In this document: positions 44,230-52,683 of the stretch, piece after piece
Layout of the letters: the number at the start of each line of letters is the position of its first letter
Position numbering within the stretch: position 1 is the stretch's first letter
Source of the DNA: Bacteroidota bacterium
GTDB lineage: Bacteria; Bacteroidota; Bacteroidia; Chitinophagales; Chitinophagaceae
Assembly: GCA_018266455.1 (NCBI GenBank)
Contig: JAFEAJ010000022.1
Location: forward strand, 62,001-126,000
Direction of reading: 5' to 3'
DNA: 64,000 bases
Position numbers and translations under genes: made by a program
The notes under the pieces: model-generated
The model's input: the letters and a program-made list of their open reading frames with translations, nothing else
The model's database searches: none
What the model was told of the DNA's origin: nothing

Positions 44230-44741
44230 TATTCATTCAATATGTCCATTGATCAAACTGCAGATGTACAAATATTGAATTTGTTGCCCTGCATATTTTA
44301 GCTCAGCAGCAATTTACAATCATGCCTAAGCCATTTCCAAATAAAATTTATTGCGCGAGCAATAAAAAAATAAGCGATATTTTACCTTGCACTGGTTCAA
44401 GTGCCATGTCCCGTTTCTGCTAAAATTTTTGATCAGGCGAAACAATGGCTCTTCTAAACAAAAGGCTTCATTGCCCCTCACAGGTCATAAGAACAAAGCT
44501 GTATTGCATTGCAGATGGAGTGCAATAATATTTTACAGTTATAACAGCCTGAGGGCCAACAAGCGCAAAAAAATGCCCCAATTATTATGATATACCAAAT
44601 AAAATTGCAAATTTTACGCTTGTCCACTACCACATGAAAAGCCTGCAGTTGCAGGTTTTTTTATTTCCCCCCTGCAGCCGGTACAATATCAAGTTCAAAT
44701 CCTGGGAACCGCAATTTTTAAACTTGATAACATCGTGCCTC
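44230..44741. other. Intergenic region with several hairpins
   Basis: This stretch of about 510 bases holds no convincing gene. It contains a perfect 8-bp hairpin TTTATTGC-GCGA-GCAATAAA (44347-44366), which on the minus strand is followed by TTTTATTT and would look like a terminator with no gene in front of it; a 7/8 match to the -7 box (TACGCTTG, 44615-44622); and the terminator-like hairpin at 44642-44662. A short untranslated RNA in this stretch is possible but not shown. Confidence 0.45.
44642..44662 (+). terminator. Terminator-like hairpin in the leader of the secreted-protein gene
   Basis: CCTGC (44642-44646), loop AGTT, GCAGG (44651-44655), then seven T. The 3' arm TGCAGG can instead pair with CCTGCA at 44671-44676. 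It lies between a possible promoter (44615-44622) and the start codon at 44742, so it could be a conditional terminator. Confidence 0.4.
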
Positions 44742-45221
44742 ATGAAACGCTTCATCTGTATTTTATTTGCGATTGCCCTGCTCGGGCATACCTCTTTTGC
44801 CAGCCAAAACAATCTTGAAAAGAGTGATTTGCGAAAAACGCATAATGATTCTCTTACAAATTCTGTTGATGGCAAAGCGCCTCAAAAATCATCTGCCAAA
44901 ATTTGCGCCTGCCAGGTGCTTGGAGTAACATCAAACAACAGCAGGTCTGAACAATTGATTGCAGTTTTTGCAGAAGGCTCAAACACAGGCAACCTTTCTT
45001 TCAATTTTGCAACAGCCTCTTCGGTGCTTCAAAAAGAAAAAAAGCATTTACAATATTTTTTCTTCAACAAGATAAAAGTGTATGAAAAAGTTACCAGCGC
45101 ATTCAGTTGCCGTAGCCTTTACAACAGCCTGAGATCGAAATACGACAACTTGGAATTGTACGATGTGCTGAATGCTGATGCGCTTGGCAAAATAGACAAC
45201 AGCAGCGTAGCCAGCAGATAA
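44742..45221 (+). CDS. Secreted hypothetical protein, 159 aa
   Basis: A small protein with a clear signal peptide (MKRFICILFAIALLGHTSFASQ). The mature part is polar and contains three Cys in KICACQ and SAFSCRSLYN, which may form a disulfide. No known domain is seen. I start at ATG 44742, because the longer frame from 44634 places a non-hydrophobic, terminator-containing stretch before the signal sequence. It lies 163 bases upstream of guaB in the same direction but guaB has its own promoter. Confidence 0.6.
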   Translation: MKRFICILFAIALLGHTSFASQNNLEKSDLRKTHNDSLTNSVDGKAPQKSSAKICACQVLGVTSNNSRSEQLIAVFAEGSNTGNLSFNFATASSVLQKEKKHLQYFFFNKIKVYEKVTSAFSCRSLYNSLRSKYDNLELYDVLNADALGKIDNSSVASR

Positions 45222-45348
45222 TGTCTTTTACTTACAACAATAATTAAACCGTTTAAATAATTTGTCCTGGCTATTTCCGAAACCTGCCGGGTTATGAAAC
45301 CGGGTATGCGGTCTCCCTGAGGGTTTCACCGCAAAAGCAAAAAAATTT

Positions 45349-45381
45349 TTTGGAGCGAATTTTCCCGCCACCCTATCTTTG
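45349..45381 (+). promoter_or_regulatory. guaB promoter (TTTG-N21-TATCTTTG)
   Basis: TTTG (45349-45352), 21 bases, TATCTTTG (45374-45381), both exact. The ATG of guaB begins four bases after the -7 box, so the transcript should be leaderless or have a leader of only one or two bases, unless start selection differs. Confidence 0.75.
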
Positions 45382-45384
45382 CAC

Positions 45385-46881
45385 ATGGCAAGAATAAATA
45401 CACCCGCTCCAAAAGTAAACTCCACATCAAAATTTTTCGGCGAAGGATTAACATTCGATGACGTGTTGCTGCTTCCTGCTTTTTCACAAGTACTCCCGCG
45501 TGAAGTGGATATCAAAACAAAACTCACCAGGGCAATTTCGCTCAACACCCCCATGGTTTCCGCCGCTATGGATACTGTCACAGAGGCTTCTCTTGCAATG
45601 GCCATCGCAAGAGAAGGGGGAATTGGCATACTGCACAAAAACATGACCATTGAAAGCCAGGCAGAACAGGTCCGCAAAGTAAAGCGCAGCGAAAGCGGGC
45701 TAATCATTGATCCCATCACACTTCATGAAGAAGCTTCTATTGGTGATGCTTTGAGGCTGATGAAGGAAAATAAAATCGGGGGCATTCCTATTGTAAGCAA
45801 TAACCAGAAACTTGTAGGCATACTCACTAACCGCGATTTGCGCTTTGAAGATGATAAAAAGAAAAAAGTGAAGGAGGTGATGACTAAAGACAACCTCATC
45901 ACTGCGCCTGAAGGTACTGACCTTAAAAAAGCTGAAAAAATTTTACAGAAATATAAAATTGAAAAGCTTCCTGTCATCAATAAATCAGGCAGGCTGATTG
46001 GGTTGATAACCTATAGGGACATATTGCAATTATCAAGCTATCCCAACGCGGTAAAAGACAGCTTTGGAAGGTTATTGGTGGGCGCTGCGCTTGGCATAAC
46101 AAGAGATATGCTCGACAGGGCCTCGGCGCTGCAGCAGATAGGCGTTGACGTGGTTTGCCTCGACAGTGCCCATGGCCACCATAAAGGAGTGATAGACGCT
46201 TTAAAAAATGTAAAAAAGAATTTTAAAGATTTACAGGTAATAGCAGGCAATATCGGCACTGCTGCCGGAGCTAAAGCACTTGCTGAAGCGGGGGCTGATG
46301 CAGTCAAAGTGGGCATTGGCCCCGGATCTATTTGCACAACCAGGATTGTTACAGGTGCAGGTGTTCCTCAAATCACCGCAGTGATGGAAGCTGCATCCGT
46401 TTTAAAAGAAAAGGGTATCCCCCTGATTGCGGATGGGGGCATCCGTTATACCGGCGATATGGTAAAAGCATTGGCGGCTGGCGCAAATGCGGTAATGATG
46501 GGCAGTGTGTTTGCAGGAGTTGAAGAAAGCCCTGGCGATACAATTATTTATGAAGGCAGAAAGTTCAAGCAATATAGAGGGATGGGCTCAATTGGGGCCA
46601 TGGCCAAAGGCAGCAGCGACAGGTATTTCCAGGACGTTGAAGATAACATCAAAAAATTAGTGCCGGAAGGAATTGAAGGCCGGGTAGCATTCAAAGGCTA
46701 TTTGAGCGAGGTCATTACCCAATATGTGGGCGGCCTTCGTGCGGGCATGGGATATTGTGGTGCAAAAAATATTGAAGCTTTGCAACATGCACAGTTTATT
46801 AAAGTAACCAGTGCCGGTATGCGGGAAAGCCATGCCCACGATGTGGAAATAACAAGAGAGGCCCCCAACTATAGCCGTTGA
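45385..46881 (+). CDS. guaB: Inosine-5'-monophosphate dehydrogenase
   Basis: GuaB oxidises IMP to XMP, the committed step to GMP. The 498-residue enzyme has [17 protein letters not shown], two CBS domains ([57 protein letters not shown]), the catalytic loop [20 protein letters not shown] with the active-site Cys, and the flap region [18 protein letters not shown] start at ATG 45385; the TTG six bases earlier overlaps the -7 promoter box and is unlikely. It is monocistronic by its own promoter. The next gene is on the other strand. Confidence 0.97.
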   Translation: MARINTPAPKVNSTSKFFGEGLTFDDVLLLPAFSQVLPREVDIKTKLTRAISLNTPMVSAAMDTVTEASLAMAIAREGGIGILHKNMTIESQAEQVRKVKRSESGLIIDPITLHEEASIGDALRLMKENKIGGIPIVSNNQKLVGILTNRDLRFEDDKKKKVKEVMTKDNLITAPEGTDLKKAEKILQKYKIEKLPVINKSGRLIGLITYRDILQLSSYPNAVKDSFGRLLVGAALGITRDMLDRASALQQIGVDVVCLDSAHGHHKGVIDALKNVKKNFKDLQVIAGNIGTAAGAKALAEAGADAVKVGIGPGSICTTRIVTGAGVPQITAVMEAASVLKEKGIPLIADGGIRYTGDMVKALAAGANAVMMGSVFAGVEESPGDTIIYEGRKFKQYRGMGSIGAMAKGSSDRYFQDVEDNIKKLVPEGIEGRVAFKGYLSEVITQYVGGLRAGMGYCGAKNIEALQHAQFIKVTSAGMRESHAHDVEITREAPNYSR

Positions 46882-46920
46882 GGGCAATCCATAAAGCTTG
46901 CTGCATATTGCCAATGATAA

Positions 46921-47691
46921 TCACCAGCGAAAAGCAGGACTTTTCACTGAATTTGTTTTCAATTTCTGCAGGAACAAATCAAGCCCCTTCCGTTTTGCAT
47001 CATCGAGCACATAGCTGATGTGCTCAGTATAATATTTGCGAAGGCCAAATACCGGGTATGTTGTTTTTTGCACTACAGCATCGAAGCTTTCAACCCCTTT
47101 CTTGTTCGCTTTATCAAACTCGTCAACAAAATCCCCATCAAGCTTTTTATTGCTGATCCATGCAGCGAACACAAATGGCAGGCCGGTCAGTTCTTTCCAT
47201 GCCTCGCCAAAATCATAAATATATTCCGATTTCATTCTTTGCTCCAGTGCCCTGTCGCCAATAACCAGCCCGGCAGTATTGCCGTTAATATGTTCACGGA
47301 AATCTTCTTTTGCGCCTTCCAACAAAGGGTCAACCTTCCAATATTCTTTTAATAAAATTTTAGCCAGTTGCACAGATGTCCTGCTTTGGTAATCAAGCAG
47401 CACTTTCTCTATTTTTTCAATCGCGACATCGCTGAAGAGGCAAACTGATGCAACCGGCCCATTGCTGCCAATGCAATAATTGGTGTTTATATAAAATGTT
47501 TCCAGTTCAGGGAGAATGACAACAGGCACAAGCCCTATATCAATCTCGTCATTTAACAACATAGTGGCTATACGGGAAGGATAGTCAATTTTTAGCTCGA
47601 TCTTTTTAATAACCGGCGAATGCTCAATACCATACAGCAAAGGCTTTGTATTCAGATAGCTTACTGCGCCCACCCTTATTTTTCTGTCCAA
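46921..47691 (-). CDS. mqnA: Chorismate dehydratase MqnA (futalosine menaquinone pathway)
   Basis: MqnA removes water from chorismate to give 3-enolpyruvylbenzoate, the entry to the futalosine route of menaquinone synthesis. The 256-residue product starts KIRVGAVSYLNTKPLLYGIE and has DIGLVPVVILPEL, CIGSNGPVASVCLFS and LVIGDRALEQ, typical of this periplasmic-binding-protein-like fold. The start codon is TTG at 47691. It is divergent from purB, sharing a symmetric promoter region. The substrate is the product of aroC in the same window. Confidence 0.9.
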   Translation of the reverse strand: MDRKIRVGAVSYLNTKPLLYGIEHSPVIKKIELKIDYPSRIATMLLNDEIDIGLVPVVILPELETFYINTNYCIGSNGPVASVCLFSDVAIEKIEKVLLDYQSRTSVQLAKILLKEYWKVDPLLEGAKEDFREHINGNTAGLVIGDRALEQRMKSEYIYDFGEAWKELTGLPFVFAAWISNKKLDGDFVDEFDKANKKGVESFDAVVQKTTYPVFGLRKYYTEHISYVLDDAKRKGLDLFLQKLKTNSVKSPAFRW

Positions 47692-47702
47692 CTCGTTTGT
47701 TT

Positions 47703-47743
47703 TAATTTTGGCGCAAAGTTAAGTGCAGGAAAACGAAGTTCAA
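47703..47743. promoter_or_regulatory. Back-to-back divergent promoters of purB (+) and mqnA (-)
   Basis: TAATTTTG (47703-47710, plus strand, purB) and the minus-strand TAACTTTG (47721-47714, mqnA) are separated by three bases, forming the near-palindrome TTAATTTTG-GCG-CAAAGTTAA. For mqnA a TTG lies at 47743-47741, 19 bases upstream of its -7 box, the right distance. For purB the -33 region is T-rich without an exact TTTG. The two polymerases cannot bind at the same time. Confidence 0.7.
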
Positions 47744-47760
47744 CCTTTATTAAATAACTT

Positions 47761-49107
47761 ATGGAATTAAATACACTCACAGCCATTTCTCCTATTGACG
47801 GGCGCTATCACCGGCAACTGCACTTCCTTGATGACTATTTTTCAGAATTTGCGCTTATCAAATACCGCCTGCTGGTTGAAGTAGAATACTTTTTTTTCCT
47901 GAGCGACAAAAAAATATTCCCCCTTCCTGCCGCAGCCCGAAAAAAAATCAAGTCCATAACAGAAAATTTTAACCTGGACGATGCTGCGGAAATAAAAAAA
48001 ACAGAAAGCATTACCAACCATGATGTGAAAGCGGTTGAATATTTTTTAAAGAAAAAACTGGAAGAAGCCGGTGCCGGCAATATAAAAGAATGGGCCCATT
48101 TCGGGCTAACCTCTCAAGACATCAATAACACAGCCATTCCCCTGCTATGGAAACATGCAGTAGAAATAGAATACCTTCCTTCATTGCTTAACCTTAACCG
48201 TGAATTGAAATTGCTGGCTGATGAATGGTCTCATGTTCCTATGCTTGCCAGAACACATGGCCAGCCCGCATCCCCAACCATTCTCGGAAAAGAAATAATG
48301 GTATTTGTTGAAAGGATTGAAAACCAGGTTGACCTACTTATAACAGTTCCCTTCTCTGCAAAGTTCGGGGGAGCAACAGGCAACCTGAATGCCCATCAAA
48401 CCGCATTCCCTAAAAAAGACTGGGTGAAGCTGGCAAATGAGTTTGTGGAAGGCTCTCTTGGGCTGCAACGACAACAGTACACCACACAAATTGAGCATTA
48501 CGATAACCTGGCTGCTTTTTTTGATGTGATGAAAAGGATCAACAATATACTGATTGATTTTTGCCGCGATGCCTGGGCTTATGTTTCGATGGATTATTTC
48601 AAACAAAAAGTAAAAAAGGGAGAAGTGGGCTCGTCTGCCATGCCGCACAAAGTGAACCCCATCGACTTTGAAAATGCCGAAGGCAATCTTGGCATTGCCA
48701 ACGCATTGTTCGAACATTTTTCGGCAAAACTTCCGGTGTCAAGGTTGCAGCGGGATTTGACAGATTCAACTGTGCTGCGCAACATCGGCGTCCCATTTGC
48801 GCATACCATCCTTGCGCTAAAGTCAATTGAAAAGGGGATCGGCAAATTGGTGCTCAATCAAACTAAAATCAATGAAGACCTCGAAAGCAACTGGGCCGTT
48901 GTTGCAGAAGCTATTCAGACAATACTGAGAAGAGAAAATTTTCCGGAACCGTATGAAGCATTGAAAGAACTGACCCGTGGCAATTCTTCCATTAACAAAC
49001 AATCTATCCATTCTTTTATTGATGGGCTTAAGATTTCCTCATCGGTAAAAAAAGAGCTGAAAAAAATAACACCACAAAATTATACCGGGGTGGCATTAAA
49101 ATTTTGA
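47761..49107 (+). CDS. purB: Adenylosuccinate lyase
   Basis: PurB cleaves SAICAR and adenylosuccinate in purine synthesis. The 448-residue product starts LTAISPIDGRYHRQL, has the TSQDINNTA region, ARTHGQPASPTILGKE, and the signature loop GSSAMPHKVNPIDFENAEGN of the fumarase/aspartase superfamily. Length is that of the E. coli type. It diverges from mqnA and its last 28 bases overlap the end of the convergent GNAT gene. Confidence 0.96.
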   Translation: MELNTLTAISPIDGRYHRQLHFLDDYFSEFALIKYRLLVEVEYFFFLSDKKIFPLPAAARKKIKSITENFNLDDAAEIKKTESITNHDVKAVEYFLKKKLEEAGAGNIKEWAHFGLTSQDINNTAIPLLWKHAVEIEYLPSLLNLNRELKLLADEWSHVPMLARTHGQPASPTILGKEIMVFVERIENQVDLLITVPFSAKFGGATGNLNAHQTAFPKKDWVKLANEFVEGSLGLQRQQYTTQIEHYDNLAAFFDVMKRINNILIDFCRDAWAYVSMDYFKQKVKKGEVGSSAMPHKVNPIDFENAEGNLGIANALFEHFSAKLPVSRLQRDLTDSTVLRNIGVPFAHTILALKSIEKGIGKLVLNQTKINEDLESNWAVVAEAIQTILRRENFPEPYEALKELTRGNSSINKQSIHSFIDGLKISSSVKKELKKITPQNYTGVALKF

Positions 49108-49622
49108 TTGCATGCCTTTATCTCTATTCTCCACCAAAGCATCTTCTCTCTCTTGTCAAAATTCACGAACCCGTTTTTTTGCAGCACTTTGGCGGATGCC
49201 ATATTGTTCTCATCAGTCTCGGCTAACATAAATTTAATTCCGGGGCGGCTTGCTGCCCAATTGATCATTCCGCCTACGGCCTCGGTCATAAACCCTTTCC
49301 GGCGATACCCAAAAAAAGTTCCATAGCCTATCTCCACTTCGCCTCTTTCATTTGGCGCCCCTTTAAAACCCAGTTCAGCCACCACGTTGCGCGAAGGTTT
49401 TTCTATTACCAGCCAGAAAGTCGAAAAAAAGTAATCGTCATTGGAAGCTTTTTTCATTTCAGGAATTAACATATACTCTGTGCGGGCCTTTATTTCATGA
49501 GGGATAATCCTATCGGTATGGGATATATGCAACTCTCTTTCCAGCTTTCTGTTATTATGGATATACAAACTAAGCTGGCGGCAATTCAATGGAACAATGC
49601 TTAGGCGGCCTGTTTCAACCAT
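49080..49622 (-). CDS. GNAT family N-acetyltransferase
   Basis: A 180-residue acetyltransferase of the RimJ/RimL-like group: starts MVETGRLSIVPLNCRQL, then GEVEIGYGTFFGYRRKGFMTEAVGGMINWA (the acetyl-CoA loop is RRKGFM) and AETDENNMASAKVLQKNGFV near the end. Substrate is unknown. I start at ATG 49622, where the family's usual 'ETxRL' beginning is found; the longer frame adds 21 unrelated residues. The C-terminal end overlaps the purB stop region by 28 bases, so transcripts of both genes overlap. Confidence 0.85.
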   Translation of the reverse strand: MVETGRLSIVPLNCRQLSLYIHNNRKLERELHISHTDRIIPHEIKARTEYMLIPEMKKASNDDYFFSTFWLVIEKPSRNVVAELGFKGAPNERGEVEIGYGTFFGYRRKGFMTEAVGGMINWAASRPGIKFMLAETDENNMASAKVLQKNGFVNFDKREKMLWWRIEIKACNQNFNATPV

Positions 49623-49686
49623 ATATTTGAAATATGCAAACAAATTTAGCGCAACAAAATCGCCTGCCCCAAAGCCGCTCGCCACA

Positions 49687-51273
49687 TTATTTATGTATCT
49701 CGCTCGTAAAATGAAACGCTATATCAGGGTTATTGTTCCTTTCTGTATTCAGGAACCACTCGCTTTGCGCCAGGTAAACCAGGTGCCCATCTTTATCGTT
49801 AGCTATATTGGCATGTTTGAACCGGATGAAATCTTCCAGTTTTTGAGGGTCATTGCTTGTTATCCAGCATGCTTTATAAAAAGGAAGGCTGTTGAACTGA
49901 ACAGAAGCGCTGTATTCATGCAGCAAGCGATACTGGATCACTTCGAACTGAAGCTCTCCAACACAACCGATGATTTTCTTATTTCCCCCAAACTGCGTGA
50001 ACAATTGGGCTACACCTTCGTCTGTCAATTGCAATAACCCCTTTTCGAGCTGCTTAGATTTCATCGGGTCTTTATTCACTACCTCTTTAAATATTTCGGG
50101 CGAGAACGAAGGAATGCCAGTGAAATAAAAATCTTCTCCTTCGGTCAATGTGTCGCCAATCTTAAAATTTCCCGTATCAAATAAACCGACCACATCCCCA
50201 GGATAAGCCTCTTCAATTACATCTTTATCACGGGCAAGGAAGGTGTAGGGGTTGCTGAACCTAACGTCCTTATCTAACCGAACATGATGAAAATATTTAT
50301 TGCGTTCGAACCTCCCGCTGCACACGCGAAGGAACGCAATGCGGTCGCGGTGTTTGGGATCCAGGTTGGCATGGATCTTAAAAACAAAGCCGCTCAGCTT
50401 TTCTTCACCAGGACAAACTTCGCGCACTGAAGTTGGCCGGCATTGCGGGACCGGTGCAATTTTTATGAACGTGTCGAGCATTTCTTTCACTCCAAAATTA
50501 TTAATGGCGCTGCCAAAAAAAACAGGTGCCACTTTGCCTGACAGGTAATCAGCCACATTCAATTTCCCGTGAACGCCATCCACCAGCTCCACATCTTCAC
50601 GTAAGGCAGAGGCATCCTTTTCGCCTAATTTTTCATCGAGCAGTGAAATGCCCAGGTCATTGATCTGAACAGCATCCTCATCAGCCGCTTTGGTGTTTGC
50701 TGCAAAAAGGACAAGGCTTTTGTTGTCGAGGTTATATACGCCTTTAAAATCTTTGCCGCTATTGATTGGCCATGTCATGGGGTGAAGCTGTATGTTCAGC
50801 TCTTTTTCGATTTCCTCCAGCAAATCAAAACGGTTCTTGCCATCCCGGTCCATTTTATTAATGAACACGATTACCGGGGTGTCGCGCATGCGGCAAACTT
50901 CCATCAGCCTGCGCGTTTGCGCCTCTACCCCATTGACACTATCAATAACAAGAATTACGCTATCTACTGCAGTTAAAGTCCTATAAGTGTCTTCTGCAAA
51001 GTCTTTATGGCCCGGCGTGTCAAGGAGGTTGATGAGCGCATGTTTATATTCGAAGCTCATGACCGATGTGGCCACCGAAATGCCACGCTGCCTTTCGATC
51101 TCCATAAAATCGCTGGTAGCATGTTTTTTTATCTTATTGCTCTTAACTGCGCCGGCAGTCTGTATTGCTCCACCGAACAACAGGAACTTTTCGGTGAGCG
51201 TAGTTTTTCCTGCATCGGGGTGAGAAATAATCGCAAATGTCCTTCGCCTGTTTATTTCGCTGGTATACTTCAT
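49687..51273 (-). CDS. prfC: Peptide chain release factor 3
   Basis: RF3 is a translational GTPase that removes RF1/RF2 after peptide release. The 528-residue product has the G1 motif [13 protein letters not shown], the switch region [29 protein letters not shown], the NKMD motif ([15 protein letters not shown]) and the RF3-specific C-terminal domain ([30 protein letters not shown]). ATG 51273 is chosen since RF3 begins near [17 protein letters not shown]. An exact -7 box lies at 51296-51289 on the minus strand with an inverted repeat directly behind it. Confidence 0.95.
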   Translation of the reverse strand: MKYTSEINRRRTFAIISHPDAGKTTLTEKFLLFGGAIQTAGAVKSNKIKKHATSDFMEIERQRGISVATSVMSFEYKHALINLLDTPGHKDFAEDTYRTLTAVDSVILVIDSVNGVEAQTRRLMEVCRMRDTPVIVFINKMDRDGKNRFDLLEEIEKELNIQLHPMTWPINSGKDFKGVYNLDNKSLVLFAANTKAADEDAVQINDLGISLLDEKLGEKDASALREDVELVDGVHGKLNVADYLSGKVAPVFFGSAINNFGVKEMLDTFIKIAPVPQCRPTSVREVCPGEEKLSGFVFKIHANLDPKHRDRIAFLRVCSGRFERNKYFHHVRLDKDVRFSNPYTFLARDKDVIEEAYPGDVVGLFDTGNFKIGDTLTEGEDFYFTGIPSFSPEIFKEVVNKDPMKSKQLEKGLLQLTDEGVAQLFTQFGGNKKIIGCVGELQFEVIQYRLLHEYSASVQFNSLPFYKACWITSNDPQKLEDFIRFKHANIANDKDGHLVYLAQSEWFLNTERNNNPDIAFHFTSEIHK

Positions 51274-51288
51274 AATTTTTTCGAGCCG

Positions 51289-51319
51289 CAAAGTTAAGGC
51301 AAGTGAGGAAGACTTGCCT
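51289..51319 (-). promoter_or_regulatory. prfC -7 box next to an inverted repeat
   Basis: On the minus strand TAACTTTG (51296-51289) is an exact -7 box. Immediately upstream the arms AGGCAAGT and ACTTGCCT (51297-51304 and 51312-51319) form a perfect 8-bp inverted repeat with 7-base spacing, in the spacer of the promoter. It could be an operator for a dimeric regulator, or a terminator remnant. Confidence 0.5.
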
Positions 51320-51585
51320 CAGAAAGGCAGGGAGTTTTTGGGCAGGGGGTTTAGCGTTTAAATAAATACTTCGCCAAAACTGCCCGTCGCTTTGGCATTT
51401 TCGATGGTTGAAAAAACCTGAGCTGCTCAAATGCTGAAGAGCTCAGTAAAACTGTAATTACAAAAACGTGGGCGACAAAGCTTGACAGGCATGTTCACAG
51501 GAAAAGGGAAAAAACATTCATACCATTCATGCTGCCACAATTAATTTTTCTTTTTCATTTGAAAGATTTGATTATTTTCAAGTAC

Positions 51586-52515
51586 ATGAATGCACACCAT
51601 ACTGCAGCGGAAGGAACATTGCGCTATCGCCGGGCTAAAAAATTGCGGCGCAGGAGGATTTTTTCTATCCGCGCCGTGAAAGATGCTGCATTGCTTACTG
51701 CAGGTGTTTTTTCAGCAGGCTTCGGGCTCGAAAGTTTTTTGTTGCCTAATAAATTTATCGATGGCGGCGTTACCGGCATTTCTTTGTTATTGTCAGAAAT
51801 AACCAAAGGCTCTCTTTCCATATTTATCATCATAGTGAATTTACCTTTTGTATTCCTCGGGTTTAAGCAAATGGGCAAATGGTTTGCATTAAAAACTGTC
51901 CTGGCCATTTGCGGGCTGGCAGCTTGTATTACATTTATTCATTACCCTGTTATCACTTCTGACAAATTGCTGGTGTCTGTATTTGGTGGTTTTTTTCTTG
52001 GGGGAGGTATAGGGCTTGCTGTGCGCGGCGGCGCTGTACTTGATGGCACGGAAATCCTTGCAATTTATATCAGCAAAAAAACAAGCTTGTCAGTTGGCGA
52101 CACCATCCTCATTTTTAATATCTTTATTTTTTCAGTAGCGGCTTATATTCTTTCCATTGAAACCGCATTGTATTCCATACTCATTTATTTTTCTGCTTCG
52201 CGCACGCTCGACTTTTTTATTGAAGGCATTGAAGAATATATTGGCGTGACCATTGTGTCTCCAAAATCGGAAGAGATCTATGATATGGTAACACAAAAAC
52301 TCGGAAGAGGCATTACTGTTTATAATGGCAATAGGGGTTATGGCAAAAAAGGCCATGCACCTGAGATGAATATTCTTTTCACAGTTGTTACCAGGCTGGA
52401 AATTTCAAGCCTGCAGACTGAAATTGATGCAATTGACCCGCATGCATTTGTAATAACCCACAGCATCAAAGAAACAAGAGGCGGCATGATAAAGAAAAGG
52501 CCCCTGGCGCATTGA
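51586..52515 (+). CDS. YitT family membrane protein (DUF161/DUF2179)
   Basis: A 309-residue membrane protein with a basic N-terminus (RYRRAKKLRRRRIFSIRAVK), about five membrane segments (LLTAGVFSAGFGLESFLLPNKFIDGGVTGISLLLSE is the family's first helix pair) and a C-terminal soluble DUF2179 domain (EEYIGVTIVSPKSEEIYDMVTQKLGRGITVYNG). YitT/YvjA proteins are widespread in Firmicutes and Bacteroidota and their function is not established. ATG 51586 is preferred to 51529 because the upstream stretch is not conserved-looking. It is monocistronic between prfC and the dehydrogenase gene. Confidence 0.87.
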   Translation: MNAHHTAAEGTLRYRRAKKLRRRRIFSIRAVKDAALLTAGVFSAGFGLESFLLPNKFIDGGVTGISLLLSEITKGSLSIFIIIVNLPFVFLGFKQMGKWFALKTVLAICGLAACITFIHYPVITSDKLLVSVFGGFFLGGGIGLAVRGGAVLDGTEILAIYISKKTSLSVGDTILIFNIFIFSVAAYILSIETALYSILIYFSASRTLDFFIEGIEEYIGVTIVSPKSEEIYDMVTQKLGRGITVYNGNRGYGKKGHAPEMNILFTVVTRLEISSLQTEIDAIDPHAFVITHSIKETRGGMIKKRPLAH

Positions 52516-52651
52516 TATTGGATTGCGTTTGTGCTCATCATCATAATAATAAATACTTGGGATATGTTCCCAGTTCAATACCGGATCTTTTTTGCAATAT
52601 TTGATTGGCAGTTTTTCGTGTTGCAAACCTGCAAATCAGGAAAATCATAGT

Positions 52652-52659
52652 TAATTTTG
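52652..52659 (+). promoter_or_regulatory. -7 box of the FAD/Fe-S dehydrogenase gene
   Basis: TAATTTTG is an exact -7 match, 24 bases before ATG 52684. A possible TTG start at 52657 lies within the box and is therefore unlikely to be used. Confidence 0.55.
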
Positions 52660-52683
52660 CACATTCCCAACACTTTCAAATCA

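Noticed and set aside
44690..44712. tRNA-like T-arm sequence (GTTCAAATCC)
   Set aside because: No cloverleaf can be drawn around it: acceptor, D and anticodon stems are missing, and it lies in front of a signal-peptide gene.
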